Source: Pinus tabuliformis
Taxonomy: Eukaryota > Streptophyta > Pinopsida > Pinales > Pinaceae
DNA: 64,000 nucleotides
NCBI GenBank assembly: GCA_031772625.1
Contig: CM062817.1
Span: 948,288,327-948,352,326 of the forward strand
Direction of reading: 5' to 3'
The translations under genes and the position numbers were made by a program. Positions 31,009 through 42,427 of the stretch are shown in pieces (positions within the stretch are counted from its first letter, which is position 1; every line of letters begins with the position of its first letter). The notes under the pieces were generated by a model, which made no database searches, was not told the origin of the DNA, and worked only from the letters and a program-made list of their open reading frames with translations.

Positions 31009-32083
31009 GGAGGTAACCCTTTCTCCTTGAGGTTTGATAGAGTTTTGTAGTTTGTAGGATTTGTAGAAAATAATGTTGTAAGGTATCTACTATTGACCTT
31101 TGCTGTGTTTGAAAATTTGATCTACAGAAGTAGTGTGATATTGGCTTTTAAAATAATAGAACTCTTAACCAAAAGGGATAATTTCTAGGAAATTAGGTAT
31201 CATTGTATTCTAAAACCACTTTTCAAGTTTTGTGAAATCCTCTCAAAGTTTAAAAGTATTGTAAATCATTTTCTATTTTCAAATTGGTCTCAAAAAGTTA
31301 TCAATATCAAGATAGAAGCTAATCCAATTTCAGCATCTTCAACTCTTATCCTGTCATCCATTTACTCTTAAGGAGAAGATTGTTCATCCCATTCACTAAA
31401 GTTTATGATTACTCGGAGTGTAATTCTAAAATATCTGATATTAAAGATAAGAGGTCTTATTACAAGCCTGCTTACCATGTTCATAGGGAAATAGTTTAAC
31501 CGACATTACCAATACTGCATACCAAAACAGGGTAATGGCTTAAAATTATAAGACAAGGGGTCTCATCACGAGCCAGCTTGTTCGGTTAGATTACTACCAG
31601 TGAATGACATTGTCAATAGCTGGCCACCAAACCAGGACAATGGCTTTTTATCTTATCAATAACAAAAAAAGGAAATGAAATACAAAATATGAAATCATGT
31701 TTTGAATTCATTCTGTTAATCACACTCTTAATTGGATGGAACAATGGACAATAGCATGGTTAAAAGGTATCCCTGTCGAAACTATAAACGTTTGCTGGCA
31801 GCAGAGGCTCTACCTATGACAGAAGAGTTCACTGTAAAAGCTGATTTGGAAAAGTTTTCTATTTTATCATTATAAACCAATAGAGGCCTATTTAAAACTT
31901 AGAATGTATCTATTTTCTTTTAAAAAAGAGAGGAAATTAGCAAAAATAGATTCATTTTACTTGGAATGCATATATACCTAGTTATATTAGAATTTTCCCC
32001 TTTGATTAGAACTCTATTTTGCAAAAGTTTAAAGTATTTCTATGCTTTTCAAAGATAACTGGTTCTTCAAGCGAATCGCCAAT
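31009..32083 (+). other. Gy2 noncoding region between integrase and 3' LTR
   Basis: About 1.07 kb with no ORF of note. It contains imperfect repeats such as TAAGAGGTCTTATTACAAGCC (31450 region) echoed by ACAAGGGGTCTCATCACGAGCC (31555 region), and GGTAATGGCTTAAAA echoed by GACAATGGCTTTTTA. No purine-rich tract abuts the LTR; the last bases are GCGAATCGCCAAT. A purine-rich run AAAAAAGAGAGGAAA lies near 31922, about 160 bp upstream. Confidence 0.6.
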
Positions 32084-35000
32084 TGTTGTGCCCTACAACA
32101 ACCCCCCATTTCATATCATTTATATTTACAAAATTATCATATGAAATGGGTCCCTTTAGAAGTTAATTGGTATCAATATTGCATTATTTGAAAGAGGTCC
32201 GCAAACCAAATGAAGACATTATATGAAACCTTTTGAAAAACCCATTTTTTATCAAATAAAACAATCTTTATCATTGCGATAAAGCGATTGCATATCGCAA
32301 TGACATAGAAAACACAAATAAGTGACATATGGGTTCCCGTCGATGCGATATCGCTATCGGCTATCGGCAATACTCTATACGCAGTCTTAAAGCACCCCAA
32401 GCCTTTCACCCCGATGCGATGGGATATCGCAATCGGCAATTGGCAATATCCTATGCACAATAATAAGGCGCCCAGATCATACCCCCGATGCGATGCGATA
32501 TCGCAATCGGCAATCAGCGATATACTATCTATGCACATTGTTATGCCCATTCACCCCGATGCGATGCGATTTCGCTATCGGCGATCGGTGGTATGCTATC
32601 CATATGTTTATATAATACCAATTCTCCCGATGCGATGTGATATCGCTATCGGCGATCGGGGTTTCAAAATTGTCAACATAAGGATTTAAGTGTTCCCGAC
32701 GCCCGATTATGATATAGCGCGGATTTCAAAAAAGCCGTTAAATGGAGGGATATTATGATCAAATCATATTTAAAGCTTAATCTGCTAAGCAATGATGCAC
32801 CTGCGCCCAACCGCCAAAACATCCATAGCACGCTTAAACGGGTCATTCGGCCGAATAATGGTATAATGAGCATTTAAGGGGTGGCAGGTTTTAAACGGCC
32901 ATTTAATGTAATTGTAAGATCTTCCCATGGATTGTATCTGCGGCCATTTTTAGAGTTAATCTCTCAGCACGCTTTAGAGTTGATTTTTAGAGTTAATCTT
33001 TCCCATATTGGATTTTCATTGGCATATCTCTGTGTTACGTTTATTTTCGCCTCTGTGCAGAATTCATCCAAAGGAGAAAGCTCAAGCAAAATGGGGAAGA
33101 AATCCAAGAAGACCACAGGCACTTCCGCCACACCAGCTACAGGACAAGCTGTCGTGGACAAAAAGAAGGGATTGATATCTGATACTACATGTACGGGTCT
33201 CGTCAGAGTTACTTGGCAAGGTACCTACAACCTGATTGAAGCCGAAGAACTAGCAGTGACAACAGTAAAGGCTACTGTGGATTTAACTCGGAAATCTGAG
33301 GGTACTCTCAAGGACTTAGCCGACTCTTTCCTTCATAGGATAGCAGCCAGGGAGCAAATTCTCCCATACATAGACGTAGTGCGGTGGGCGATTGAAGAAA
33401 TCCCAATCCTGGATGGAACCTTCAGCACCAGAGACGGGAGAATTTTCGGGTCATTCAGGGCGGATGATCTAAGGCAAATGTATCATTTTCCCAAGCCAGA
33501 GAAGATATATAATAAGGCGTTCCTGGAGAAATTCGCAAACGAAAATGAAGTTGAATCCGAACCCATCTGGGATTGGAGACAAAATCCTGCAAAGCACAAA
33601 CATGAGTCGTCTGGTAAGTACTCATTTGATTCCCTGGCCTCTCCTTATTGCTATGCTGGAATAATGATGTGTAGATTGTGGGGATTTCATGACTCTGCTA
33701 ATTTTACCATAGAAATGGTTCCCCTAATGGAAGCAGCATGCAACAGTGTAATTATGGATTGGGCCACTATCCTCTCAGAAAAATTAGCAACAGTTGTGCT
33801 TGAGTTTAGAAGCAAGACTCGTATTTCTGAAACGGTAATTCCCCCATTCTACTACAGTGCCTATATTCTAGGTACCATGTGTTTTAACTCTGAATTCCCC
33901 GTACTCGGCTGGAGGTGGACTGCACAAGACCGCACGCCTATTCATATATATCATCAGAAATTGTGGAAATATTCTTATAAACATCATCTATACCAAGTTT
34001 GTAATGGCTTTATGTTGCCTATTTATTATTCCATTTTCGATAAACCTGCTCCCAATATTTCCTATCAAGCCGGAATTGATTTAACCGCAATAGGTAGATG
34101 GTTTGGAGAAGAGAGATTTACCTACATAAGAGTTTTCGGTAGCCAAGCCAGACCTCATGTCCTCCCTTTATACATACCGGATAAACTACTGGCGAGGGAA
34201 ATTTCTTACCAAATCATTACTGAGAGTGTTACACAAACGCTCAAGAAAAATAAGAAGCAAGGCTAGCCCTCTTTTCCTTTGAGATGCAGTGTATATACCT
34301 TGCATGATCTCAAACATGCAGAAAAGGAAGCTACAAAGATTCAATCCTTAACTCTGGCGACTCTCCCAAATAGGCAGTTTGATCCAAACAAAGTTGCCTA
34401 TACTGCACTAGAACAGGCCAAATTGACAAGATTTGACCATAAAGAAGATATGTTTGACGACCTGTTCTCTTCAGCTGAGACAATAAATCAGGTTAAAGCA
34501 TTCGCTAAAGTGAAATATAATGATGAAGGGTTGACTGAATTTAATAAACTTAGAGAACAGAGGTTGCAAACTCTGCCTCTAGATTTACTAGCAACAACCC
34601 CAGCGACATCATCAAGCGAGCCTGATCGACAACAGTCAAAGGAACCTCCGGTTATAACAAAGGATCATAAGAAGGAACAGGAGGAAAAGCAGAGGAGAGA
34701 ACAAGAGGAAAAATAGAGGAGAGAACAAGAATAAAGGCAGAGAAAAGAAAAATAAGAAAAGCAGAAGAGAGCGCATGAGGAAAAACAGAGAAGAGAGAAA
34801 GAGGAAAAGCAAAAGAAAGAGCATGAGGAAAGGCAAAAGAAAGAACAAGAGGAACAGCAGAAGAGAGAACAGGAAAAAGTGTAGAAGGAGTCCCAAGCCG
34901 AAAAGCAAAAACAAACCACCATTGATGTCAATATAGATACTCGTATTGACCCTAAATTGCTCCAGGAATGGAAGCAATTTGATTCCATCATCAGTGGGTT

Positions 35001-37261
35001 GGAATGTTCAAAAGATACAGACACTTCCAAGACAACGGACACACCGGAAATCACTTCATCACAGGTTCTGAGTGGAACCAGCGGCCCACCCATTTCTAAA
35101 GACGTTGAGATAATACCAAAGGACCCCTCCGACCAAATCATTCTCCAGGTAGAAGATATCTCTGCCCTGGATGTTTTCTACAGCCCGAGGCATAAAGCAG
35201 TGGTGAAACGACAAAGGAAAAGAAGAAGGACTGATCAACCTTCCCTTTTCCCAGAGCAAACTATTACGGGCAATGTGGTTTGGAAGGAGGAATTTGACCC
35301 CTCCGACGACCTAACAAAATTGTCGCAGTATGCGAGAGCCTATTCCGCAGCGACAACTGATAAGGCATCGGAGGTAAGTCTTCTACTAGAAAACAAGGAT
35401 CAAGAGATTTTCTCATTACAAGCAGAGTTAGCTAAGACAAAGCAGAAGGCAGAGCAGGCAGAGCAGTAATTGTTGACACAACAGCAAGTGAACAGTCAAC
35501 TAACTCAACAATTACAGGCAGAAAAGCTAAGGATCGACCAAAGCGTGATCCAGAAACAGAAGGAATTATCAGAGGCATTGGCACAATTAAAGGCAGCAAA
35601 TGAGCAAATGATGAAAACAAAAGATGAGCAAATTGCTCAATTGTCATCACAGCTCGAAAAAATAAAGGGCGTTCCACAAGTGGCTGAATTTAGAGCAGAA
35701 GCATTACAAATAAACACTGCATTAATATCCCAAATTAAGCTTCTGTGTCAACAAATCTCCTAGGCAGAGCCACTGTGTGAATTAATGGCATCCATAAATA
35801 AGCAGGTAGAGAAGGCCAGAACTGAATTGGATCAAGCCGAAGAAACCATAGCTGCATTTCTTGACTGGCAAGATTCTGATCAAGGACAAGCGACGAATTT
35901 GCCCAAGATCCTAGAAACACATAAAGATATACTCTTTACGGATGGCAGTCCCAGTTAATGAGAGCAAAGAGGGCAGCTTCAAGATGTAAATCAACTTCCA
36001 GCAATCTAGTTGAACTGGTTAATAACACTCTCTATTTATCAAACATGATCTCCCAATGCACACCAGGAAAGTTGACAACAACGAACACATTGGAGCAATC
36101 ATGTTATCCTGATTTAGAGGAAAAGGGGAGATTAATCGCTGGGATTAACAGTTTAACCTGGGACACATATTGGTTCTTCCTGGTAAAGCCACATACACAA
36201 AGAGCCGCCCTTAAGTTCCTAACAGATGCGATCGGGTATATGATTCCCGATATTCAGGATGCCACCTATGCCGCCCAGCTCAGTTCATGCCTCAACAAAC
36301 CTCCTGAAGTAGAGCTAATGCTTGCGATAAGTCAGCTCAGATATAAAGGCAAGCAACCTACCTGATGAATCATGCCGCCGACTACCAGATCTCTCAAGAA
36401 AATCATATCAAGATTGATTGATACCAATTAAATAGGATTTCTGTTTCATAGATAGGTAGATTAGCTAAGTATTTATAGACCCTTTCATTGTTTTGGAAAG
36501 GGTCGTAAAGTTTTGTACCAGACTTAAAGACTGAAGTTTGCACTATTGTGCTTCAGTCAATATTCTTTTATGAAACTGGACCAGTTGTTCTTAATTCAAC
36601 AAGGAAGTTTTTATGCAATTGTGCACTATTGTCTTTGTTGAGAATGTTTCTGCGTTGAAGGAAGAATTACAAGTAGCGATTGATATTGGGAGTGTCAAGC
36701 AGCTCATATGGTATTTCTATCTATGTCTGAATTCATTCCTTTCATATGAATTGTTATGTGATTATTCATGCTATTATTGATTATATGCATGCGCTGTAAC
36801 AGCAGATCTATATTCATTCCACTATTGGATGTTTTATGATGTGCCTTTCTTTTTAATCATGTATATGTCAATGATATAAATGATAAGTGTGGTAATATCG
36901 CTTTAATCGCTTTGCTTAACTATTTAAGCATTGTAATCATGAATGAAATAATGTCCATGTCTGTTAAATGGAGTCATCTATATGCCTTTTTATAGACACG
37001 GATCATCAAGCGCTGCACTTTAAAGCTCAATAAGTTCCCGGGATAGATCATAGTTTACGTATTCTTATTAATAGTTTTAGTTATTCGCTCACCGCTAGTT
37101 TAGTTTATAAATCATCCATTCATCCCGTTTATCCACTTTTGGGAAACTGGTCCCATTATCCCCAGTCGGAGCCACTATTCCAAACTGAAAAGGCGTTGTA
37201 CTAAGGTCCGGACCGGGTGGTTATCCCCAATGTTGTTGCAGCGATTTTCGAGGCATCAACA
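32084..37261 (+). repeat. Gy2 3' LTR (5,178 bp)
   Basis: Starts TGTTGTGCCCTACAACA and ends GGCATCAACA, then TSD CCGCC. It repeats the 5' LTR almost exactly, including the tandem array (about 32270-32665), the ORF region (33091-36365) and the hairpins (about 36478-36641). It differs by a small local duplication near 32975-32998. Confidence 0.92.
33091..36365 (+). pseudogene. 3' LTR copy of the LTR ORF, broken
   Basis: Same protein as at 20812-24087, starting MGKKSKKTTGTS. In-frame stops are at 34264 (TAG in place of a Trp codon), 34714, 34732, 34753, 34882, 35467 and 35761, and one base is missing near 35941, after which the correct sequence continues in another frame to 36365. Several changes fit C-to-T or G-to-A transitions (CAG to TAG, CAA to TAA, TGG to TAG); others are G-to-T. 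Despite this, the encoded sequence is otherwise nearly identical to the intact copy. Confidence 0.88.
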
Positions 37262-37266
37262 CCGCC

Positions 37267-37844
37267 CGAAATCCATCGATTGCGCGCGATTCCCATGAGG
37301 TCATGCAAACCGCTGGATACATAACCATTGTATCGGTCCCACCAACATGCACGTTCAATCTTGGCCGTTGAATGCTCTCGTTTGATCCAACAGTTAGGGA
37401 TCATATCGCATGGACTAAAAGCACCGATAGTTAGCACGCGATGAGGGCGGTATTCCCTCCCCACCCAAAGCCACATGTCGCGTGGTGAGTGGAATCGCTC
37501 CCGATTGTGGAAAACCGCTTCCAGCCTAAAGAGCTTGCGATATACCGGAAACCACCCCGAGGGCAGTAAAGCGATCACAGGAATACAAACGGGGGTTTTG
37601 CGCCTGCCGGGAAAGTCTGGATTCTGACACAAGGGCCAAAGGAAGATGAAGAACCCTCCTTCCAGCCATCCCTCTGAGACTGCTAGATTGTTGTTACCTG
37701 GTTTAAGAAGATCGACATAGACCTGCATTCTAAAAAGGACCTCACATAAGTTAAAACATTTCATAATGAATCTGGATCTACGAGACCCCGTCTATGTGGT
37801 TCTACTTTGGGAATTCTGACTCTTGATTTTTCCTAATGCTGCTT
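37267..37844 (-). other. LINE2 3' region with a long open frame
   Basis: LINE2 sequence downstream of ORF2, on the minus strand. Positions 37764-37267 are open for about 166 codons (MKCFNLCEVLFRMQVYV, DMWLWVGREYRPHR, CWWDRYNGYVSSGLHDLMG); the frame then runs accidentally into the Gy2 LTR. No known domain. It may be chance or a remnant 3' ORF of the LINE. Confidence 0.4.
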
Positions 37845-38335
37845 TTAGTCGTTGATGGCCCTAGATGAGCATCCCTCCTTCAACCTATCATCCATTATCT
37901 CCTCCCACCAGTAGCACAAGTCGGTATGCTTGTTTCGAACTCCCTCATTTGCAAGCCAGTCCGCCACTTTGTTGGCTTCCCTGCGAACATGCACCAACCT
38001 AAGAGTTATCAGCCTTCGTAGGTGCACTTGGATTCTTTGGTAGACTTGCAGAAGCCACCAGCGTTCAGAGATTTTCTCAGGAGTAGCGCCAGCATTTATC
38101 CTCTTCACTAAGTTAATAACTAATTCCGAGTTACCGTCAATGATGACATTGTGAATTTTGTGCTTGAGCAGTATTTCCAGGAATGATTCCATCACCATGA
38201 GCTCAGCGATATTATTGGTTGCTTTTCATAGATAACTATGGAAGATGATTTGTATGTTTCCTTCCTCATCTCTCAAGACCCCTCCATAACCAGCTTCTTC
38301 TGGATTCCCTTTTGAAGCCCTGTCTATATTGAATT
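37845..38335 (-). pseudogene. LINE2 C-terminal RNase H
   Basis: Minus-strand frame: FNIDRASKGNPEEAGYGGVLRD near 38330 (first Asp), NNIAELMVMESFLEILL (Glu, near 38205), NVIIDGNSELVINLV (Asp, near 38135) and HVRREANKVADWLANEG (final Asp, near 37965). It ends with IND-stop at 37845. The D-E-D-D pattern is the archaeal/plant type RNase H at the end of LINE ORF2. A stop lies near 38228. Confidence 0.8.
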
Positions 38336-39437
38336 TTAAAAAGCCAGGAGAATGGGGTTGCCAAGAAGACTTGTCTGTTGAGGTCTTCTTGTTAATTTGC
38401 ATAGAACCTTAAGGGGGGAGAACTTGAGCTCTAACTTCTCCAAAATTCTGACTTCTCTTTGACTGATGGGTTTTCCAGTAGTTGCACTTCCTAGGATATG
38501 AACAGTCTCTTTAAGTTGTTTAAGGATGAGCTTAAGGATGCTGCTCACTGGACTCATTTTCTCCTTGAAGATCCTGTTGTTGCACTCCTTCCAGACATTC
38601 CAAATTATGAATCCTGGGGTCAGCATCCAAGTGGAGTTAATGATCTCATTGCTCGAAAAAATTTACCTCCAATTATTCAATGTAGTAGTGATGTCATTAA
38701 CATTTATATCTGTCTGCCCAAAGACTTCTCCAACCCAAATCCAGAGTATTGTGGTGAAAGTGCATCCATTTTTAGTTTCTTCATATTGTCCACATAAATG
38801 ACATCTTGAGGGGCCAACAAAGCCTCTTTTTCTTAGGTTATACCATGTTAGAATCTTGCCTTATTGAACCAGCCACTTGAACATTTTTACTTTCATCCAG
38901 TGAGGACTTTACCAGATTTCTTTCCACGTCTTATCAGTCTTTGGAAGGTTGAGCCCTGCTTCTATTCTTTTGGCTTCCTTGAGGTTGAAGAGACCTGTCT
39001 TGCTCTTCCCCCATCTTAGTTTATCGTTCAATTTTGAGTTCAAGATTTGCCTCTTGTCTAAAAGACCTTGAAGGGTTATAGCTTGAGTATGCAACATGCC
39101 CATTCCACTGTAGTCTGGAAATTTCCAAGTTCTCCATTTCTTATCATTTCTTGCTTGGTCCCAATAGTAACTTACCCACCTTTCCTTTGTTGATGGTACG
39201 GTGTGAATGTCTGCTAATTCGTCACTTCAGAGATTATCCTCCTACTGTCAATTGTCCTCCCAGAACCAAGCCCGGTTCCCATTTCTGATCTTCCAGAAAC
39301 TATGGTTTTGGATTAGGGCCCTGTTCCCCCATGCCCTATTCCAAATTTTAGAACCTTTTACTTGTCCAGTCATTCTGATGAGATTTTCCTCCTGTCATTT
39401 GCTAGCATATTTGGGCTTCTAGAGTTTTGCCCAAGGG
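38336..39437 (-). pseudogene. LINE2 ORF2 zinc-binding and connector region, broken
   Basis: Minus-strand pieces: 39103-38909 (RQILNSKLNDKLRWGKSKTGLF), then MFKWLVQ, GKILTWYNLRKRGFVG and SRCHLCGQYEETKNGC around 38890-38780 (the CxxC part of the zf-RVT domain), and 38626-38336 (FIIWNVWKECNNRIFKEK). Several stops and frameshifts. Positions 39433-39437 (AAGGG) are the TSD of Co1. Confidence 0.7.
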
Positions 39438-39864
39438 TGTAGGTTTTAACCCTATACAGAAATTACCTGCATACAAATTCTAAAACACAGAAAATAAACA
39501 ATGCAAGATCATAACACATAAAACACATATACAAACAGATTTCCCCTGGATCCCAAAACCGGGACTACCAGCTTGATTTTTCATTATGTTCCTTTCAATG
39601 TTACAATACATATTCATACATGCTGAAGCATCCAATACCATGGACCGAAAACCATCACATCCAATACCATGGACCGAAAACCATCGTGTCCAAAAAAACA
39701 TGTGCGAAAAACATGCACAAAACCATAAGTGGGTCTGCCCAACCTAACATAGGGTCCAAAACCAAAAATTTTCGGGCTGCTGCCCTGGACACCATAAAGT
39801 GGGGTTACGGGTGCCGTTCAAACCCCCTATTAACTACGTGGAAAGAATATAACACAACCCAACA
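39438..39864 (-). repeat. Co1 3' LTR (427 bp)
   Basis: On the plus strand it starts TGTAGGTTTTAACCC and ends ACACAACCCAACA. It has a ~28-bp internal tandem duplication (AATACCATGGACCGAAAACC twice, 39630-39690) absent from the 5' LTR. The adjoining CAAGTGGGAGAA (minus, 39876-39865) is the polypurine tract. Confidence 0.88.
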
Positions 39865-40056
39865 TTCTCCCACTTGTTGTTTTCTTTCCACAGGGAGGCA
39901 CAAGAGAGCTTAGTCATTTTTCCAGCCCTGAAATGCCCATTGTCTCTCTACACCAAGAGAACTTCTCAGAGCTCACAGATTTTGTTAATCCATCTGCAAT
40001 ATTCTTCAAAGTGTCCACCTCTACCAGTAACACTTTTTTTTCTTCTATCATATCCC

Positions 40057-40326
40057 TCACAAAGTGATACGAACATCAATGTGCTTTGTCTTTGAATGAT
40101 ATGCGGGGTTCTCTACCAAGAAAATTATACTTTGGCTGTCACAGTCTATCCTTATAGCTCCCTGTACTAACCCCATACTTGAACACGATCTCTGCAACCA
40201 AACTGCTTCCTTGCTTGCATGAGTAGCTACCATGTATTCTTCCGTTGTAGTTGATAGTGCCACTATAGATTGTTTCTTACTCATCCTTACTGACTGCACC
40301 TCCAAATAGGTTAAACACATACCCAC
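40057..40326 (-). pseudogene. Co1 RNase H remnant
   Basis: SVRMSKKQSIVALSTTTEEYMVATHASKEAVWL, then IRIDCDSQSIIFLVENPAYHSKTKHIDV, the standard copia RNase H blocks (canonical KQ..V..ST.EAEY.A, CD..SAI, KHIDI). The region up to 40736 is broken but still related. Confidence 0.82.
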
Positions 40327-40736
40327 TTGTATATCTTCTCTGATCTAGATCTCCAGCTCAGTCTGCATCAACAAAGCCATGAATATCCAACACTCTGTCC
40401 AATCCTGATTTTCCTTGGTAGCACAAACCATAATCACTAGTGCCACACAAATACCTAAAAAACCCACTTCACTGATGTCCAATGCTCCTTTCCTGGTTTT
40501 GAGATAAACTTGCTCAATACTCCCATTGCATGTGCAATGTCTGCTCTAGAACAGACCATTGCATACATTAGGCTACCAACTACACTTGCATATGGAACAC
40601 GGGACATGTCCTCTTCCTCTTCTTGTGCCTTGGGACACTATTCAGCAGATAACCTCACACCTACAGGAATAGGAACCTTCACCGGTTTACTATCCTTCAT
40701 ATTAAACCTCTGCAGTATTCTCTTGACATACTTCCT

Positions 40737-41432
40737 CTAGTTTAACCAGAGCTTCCTCTTTACCCGATCTCTTTTAATTTCCATGCCCAAAATATAGTTT
40801 TCAGCACCAATATCTTTCATGTCGAATTTGGAGGACAATTGGGTCTTCAAATCCTGGATAATTTCTTTGTCATTTCCAACTAGCAACATATCATCCACAT
40901 ACAAGACCAGATAAATAACACGGTCACCAATTAATTTAAAATACACACGATGATCTACTTTGCTTCTAGTGAAGCCAAGTCCTTGTATAAACGTATCAAA
41001 TTTCTGTTACCACATCCTTGGTGACTGTTTTAACCCACACAGAGACTTCTTTAACTTGCATACCAGTTCTTTCTTACCCTTCGCTGCAAAGCCCTCAGGT
41101 TGCTTCATGTAGATTTCCTCTTCCAGATCCCTGTGAAGAAATGTTGTCTTCACATCTATCTGTTCTACCTCAAAATCAAAAGCAACGACAAAAGATAAAA
41201 GTAATATAATAGAAGTTACCCTGGCAACAGGAGAAAAATTTTCACCAAAATCAATTCCCGACACCTGGGAATAACCTTTTGCTAACAACCGAGCTTTGTA
41301 TTTCTCCACTTTTCCTTCTGCATTTGTCTTCCTTTTGAACACCCATTTGCTGCCAATGGGTTTCCTTCCAGCCAGCAACTCCACCAGATCCCAAGCCTCA
41401 TTTTTGTGCAAAGATGCCATTTCATCAACCAT
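40737..41432 (-). pseudogene. Co1 reverse transcriptase, broken
   Basis: Open stretch 41432-41007: [86 protein letters not shown] and [10 protein letters not shown]. Stretch 40946-40737: IYLVLYVDDMLLVGNDKEII with catalytic YVDD. Typical copia RT; stops separate the parts. Confidence 0.85.
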
Positions 41433-42007
41433 GGCCTCTTTCCAAAGTTTTCCTCCTCTGAATCTACTGCTTCCTTCACAGTTCTAGGATCATCATCAGT
41501 AATAGATAAAGCAAAATTTGAACAGAAATTAGATGGACTATACCTTTCAGGCTTCCTTCTTTATCGAACTGATCTTCTCACAACGGGAGTTTGTGCCTCT
41601 TCATCTTCTGATTCTTCCTCTGTTGTAGAGTCTGATTCTTCCTCCTTTAGCTCAAACTCTATCTTCTCAGGTTCCTTTCGTTGGACTTCATGTTTAATAA
41701 CATCTTTCACTTCTCTAAACACCGCATCTCAGTTGTACACAACCTTTCGTGTGAATGGGTTCCAAAGCTTATAACCCTTTAAACCATCCTTCTACCCAAT
41801 AAAGATTCACTTTTCAGATTTACTATCCAACTTGGTTCATTTCTCCTTTGGAACATGTACATATGCATCACATCCAAACACCCTCAGATGTGAAAGAGAG
41901 GGTTTCTTACTAGTCCATACCTCTTGTGGACTCTTATCCTCCAACGCTGATGAAGGTGACCTGTTGACCAGGTAACATGCAGTATCCACTGCCTCTACCT
42001 AGAATTC
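41433..42007 (-). other. Co1 linker between integrase and RT
   Basis: Minus-strand coding remnant, acidic and Ser/Glu-rich (EESDSTTEEESEDEEAQTPVVRRSVR near 41650-41570), preceded by KGYKLWNPFTRKVVYN (near 41760). This is the C-terminal end of copia integrase and the usual acidic linker. Confidence 0.6.
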
Positions 42008-42427
42008 CTATCCTAACCCAGCACCACTGAGCATGCTTCTTGCCCTTTCCATCAAAATTTTGTTCATTCTTTCTGCAACTCCATTTTGTTGAGGTGTATA
42101 TGGAGTAATTTTCTGCTGTGATATATCACACTTCTTACAGAATTCTTCAAATTCCTTGCTGCAAAACTCTCCACCATTATCTGTCCTTAGCACCTTTATC
42201 TTCTTCTCTGTATGATTTTCCATGAGAGCCTTAAATTATTTAAACCTGTCAAAGACCTCAGATTTCTTCTTAAGGAAATATTTCCATGTATTCCTTGAGA
42301 AGTCATCTATAAATGATATATAGCACACAGAATTACCCAGTGATGGAACCTTCACAGGTCCAAACACATCACTGTGCACAAGCTCTAATTTCGGTTTCAC
42401 CCTCTTACTACCAGATGGGAAACTCAC
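42008..42427 (-). pseudogene. Co1 integrase core, broken
   Basis: 42427-42236 has LELVHSDVFGPVKVPSLG and CYISFIDDFSRNTWKYFLKKKSEVF. 42223-42008 has KVLRTDNGGEFCSKEFEEFC and ITPYTPQQNGVAERMNKILMERARSML. The D, D and E catalytic residues are present (SD, TDN, ER). A stop lies between them near 42235. Confidence 0.85.

Larger units (their letters stand above)
19808..37261 (+). mobile_element. Gy2: giant Ty3/gypsy element with ORF-bearing LTRs, TSD CCGCC
   Basis: A 17,454-bp plus-strand element with perfect 5-bp TSDs CCGCC (19803-19807 and 37262-37266). LTRs are 5,176 bp and 5,178 bp, both starting TGTTGTGCCC and ending GGCATCAACA. The internal 7.1 kb encodes gag, protease, an archaeal-type RNase H, RT, a degenerate gypsy RNase H and integrase. 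Apart from the first part of gag this is one frame, with six in-frame stops (25678, 26383, 28522, 29134, 29548, 30487) and a frameshift near 25640. The domain set with an additional RNase H points to the Tat lineage (the group with Ogre and Retand). The element inserted into LINE2. Confidence 0.9.

Noticed and set aside
37201..37266. Reading the 187-codon ORF at 37201-37764 as one protein
   Set aside because: It crosses the LINE2/Gy2 junction, so its last ~20 codons are LTR sequence.
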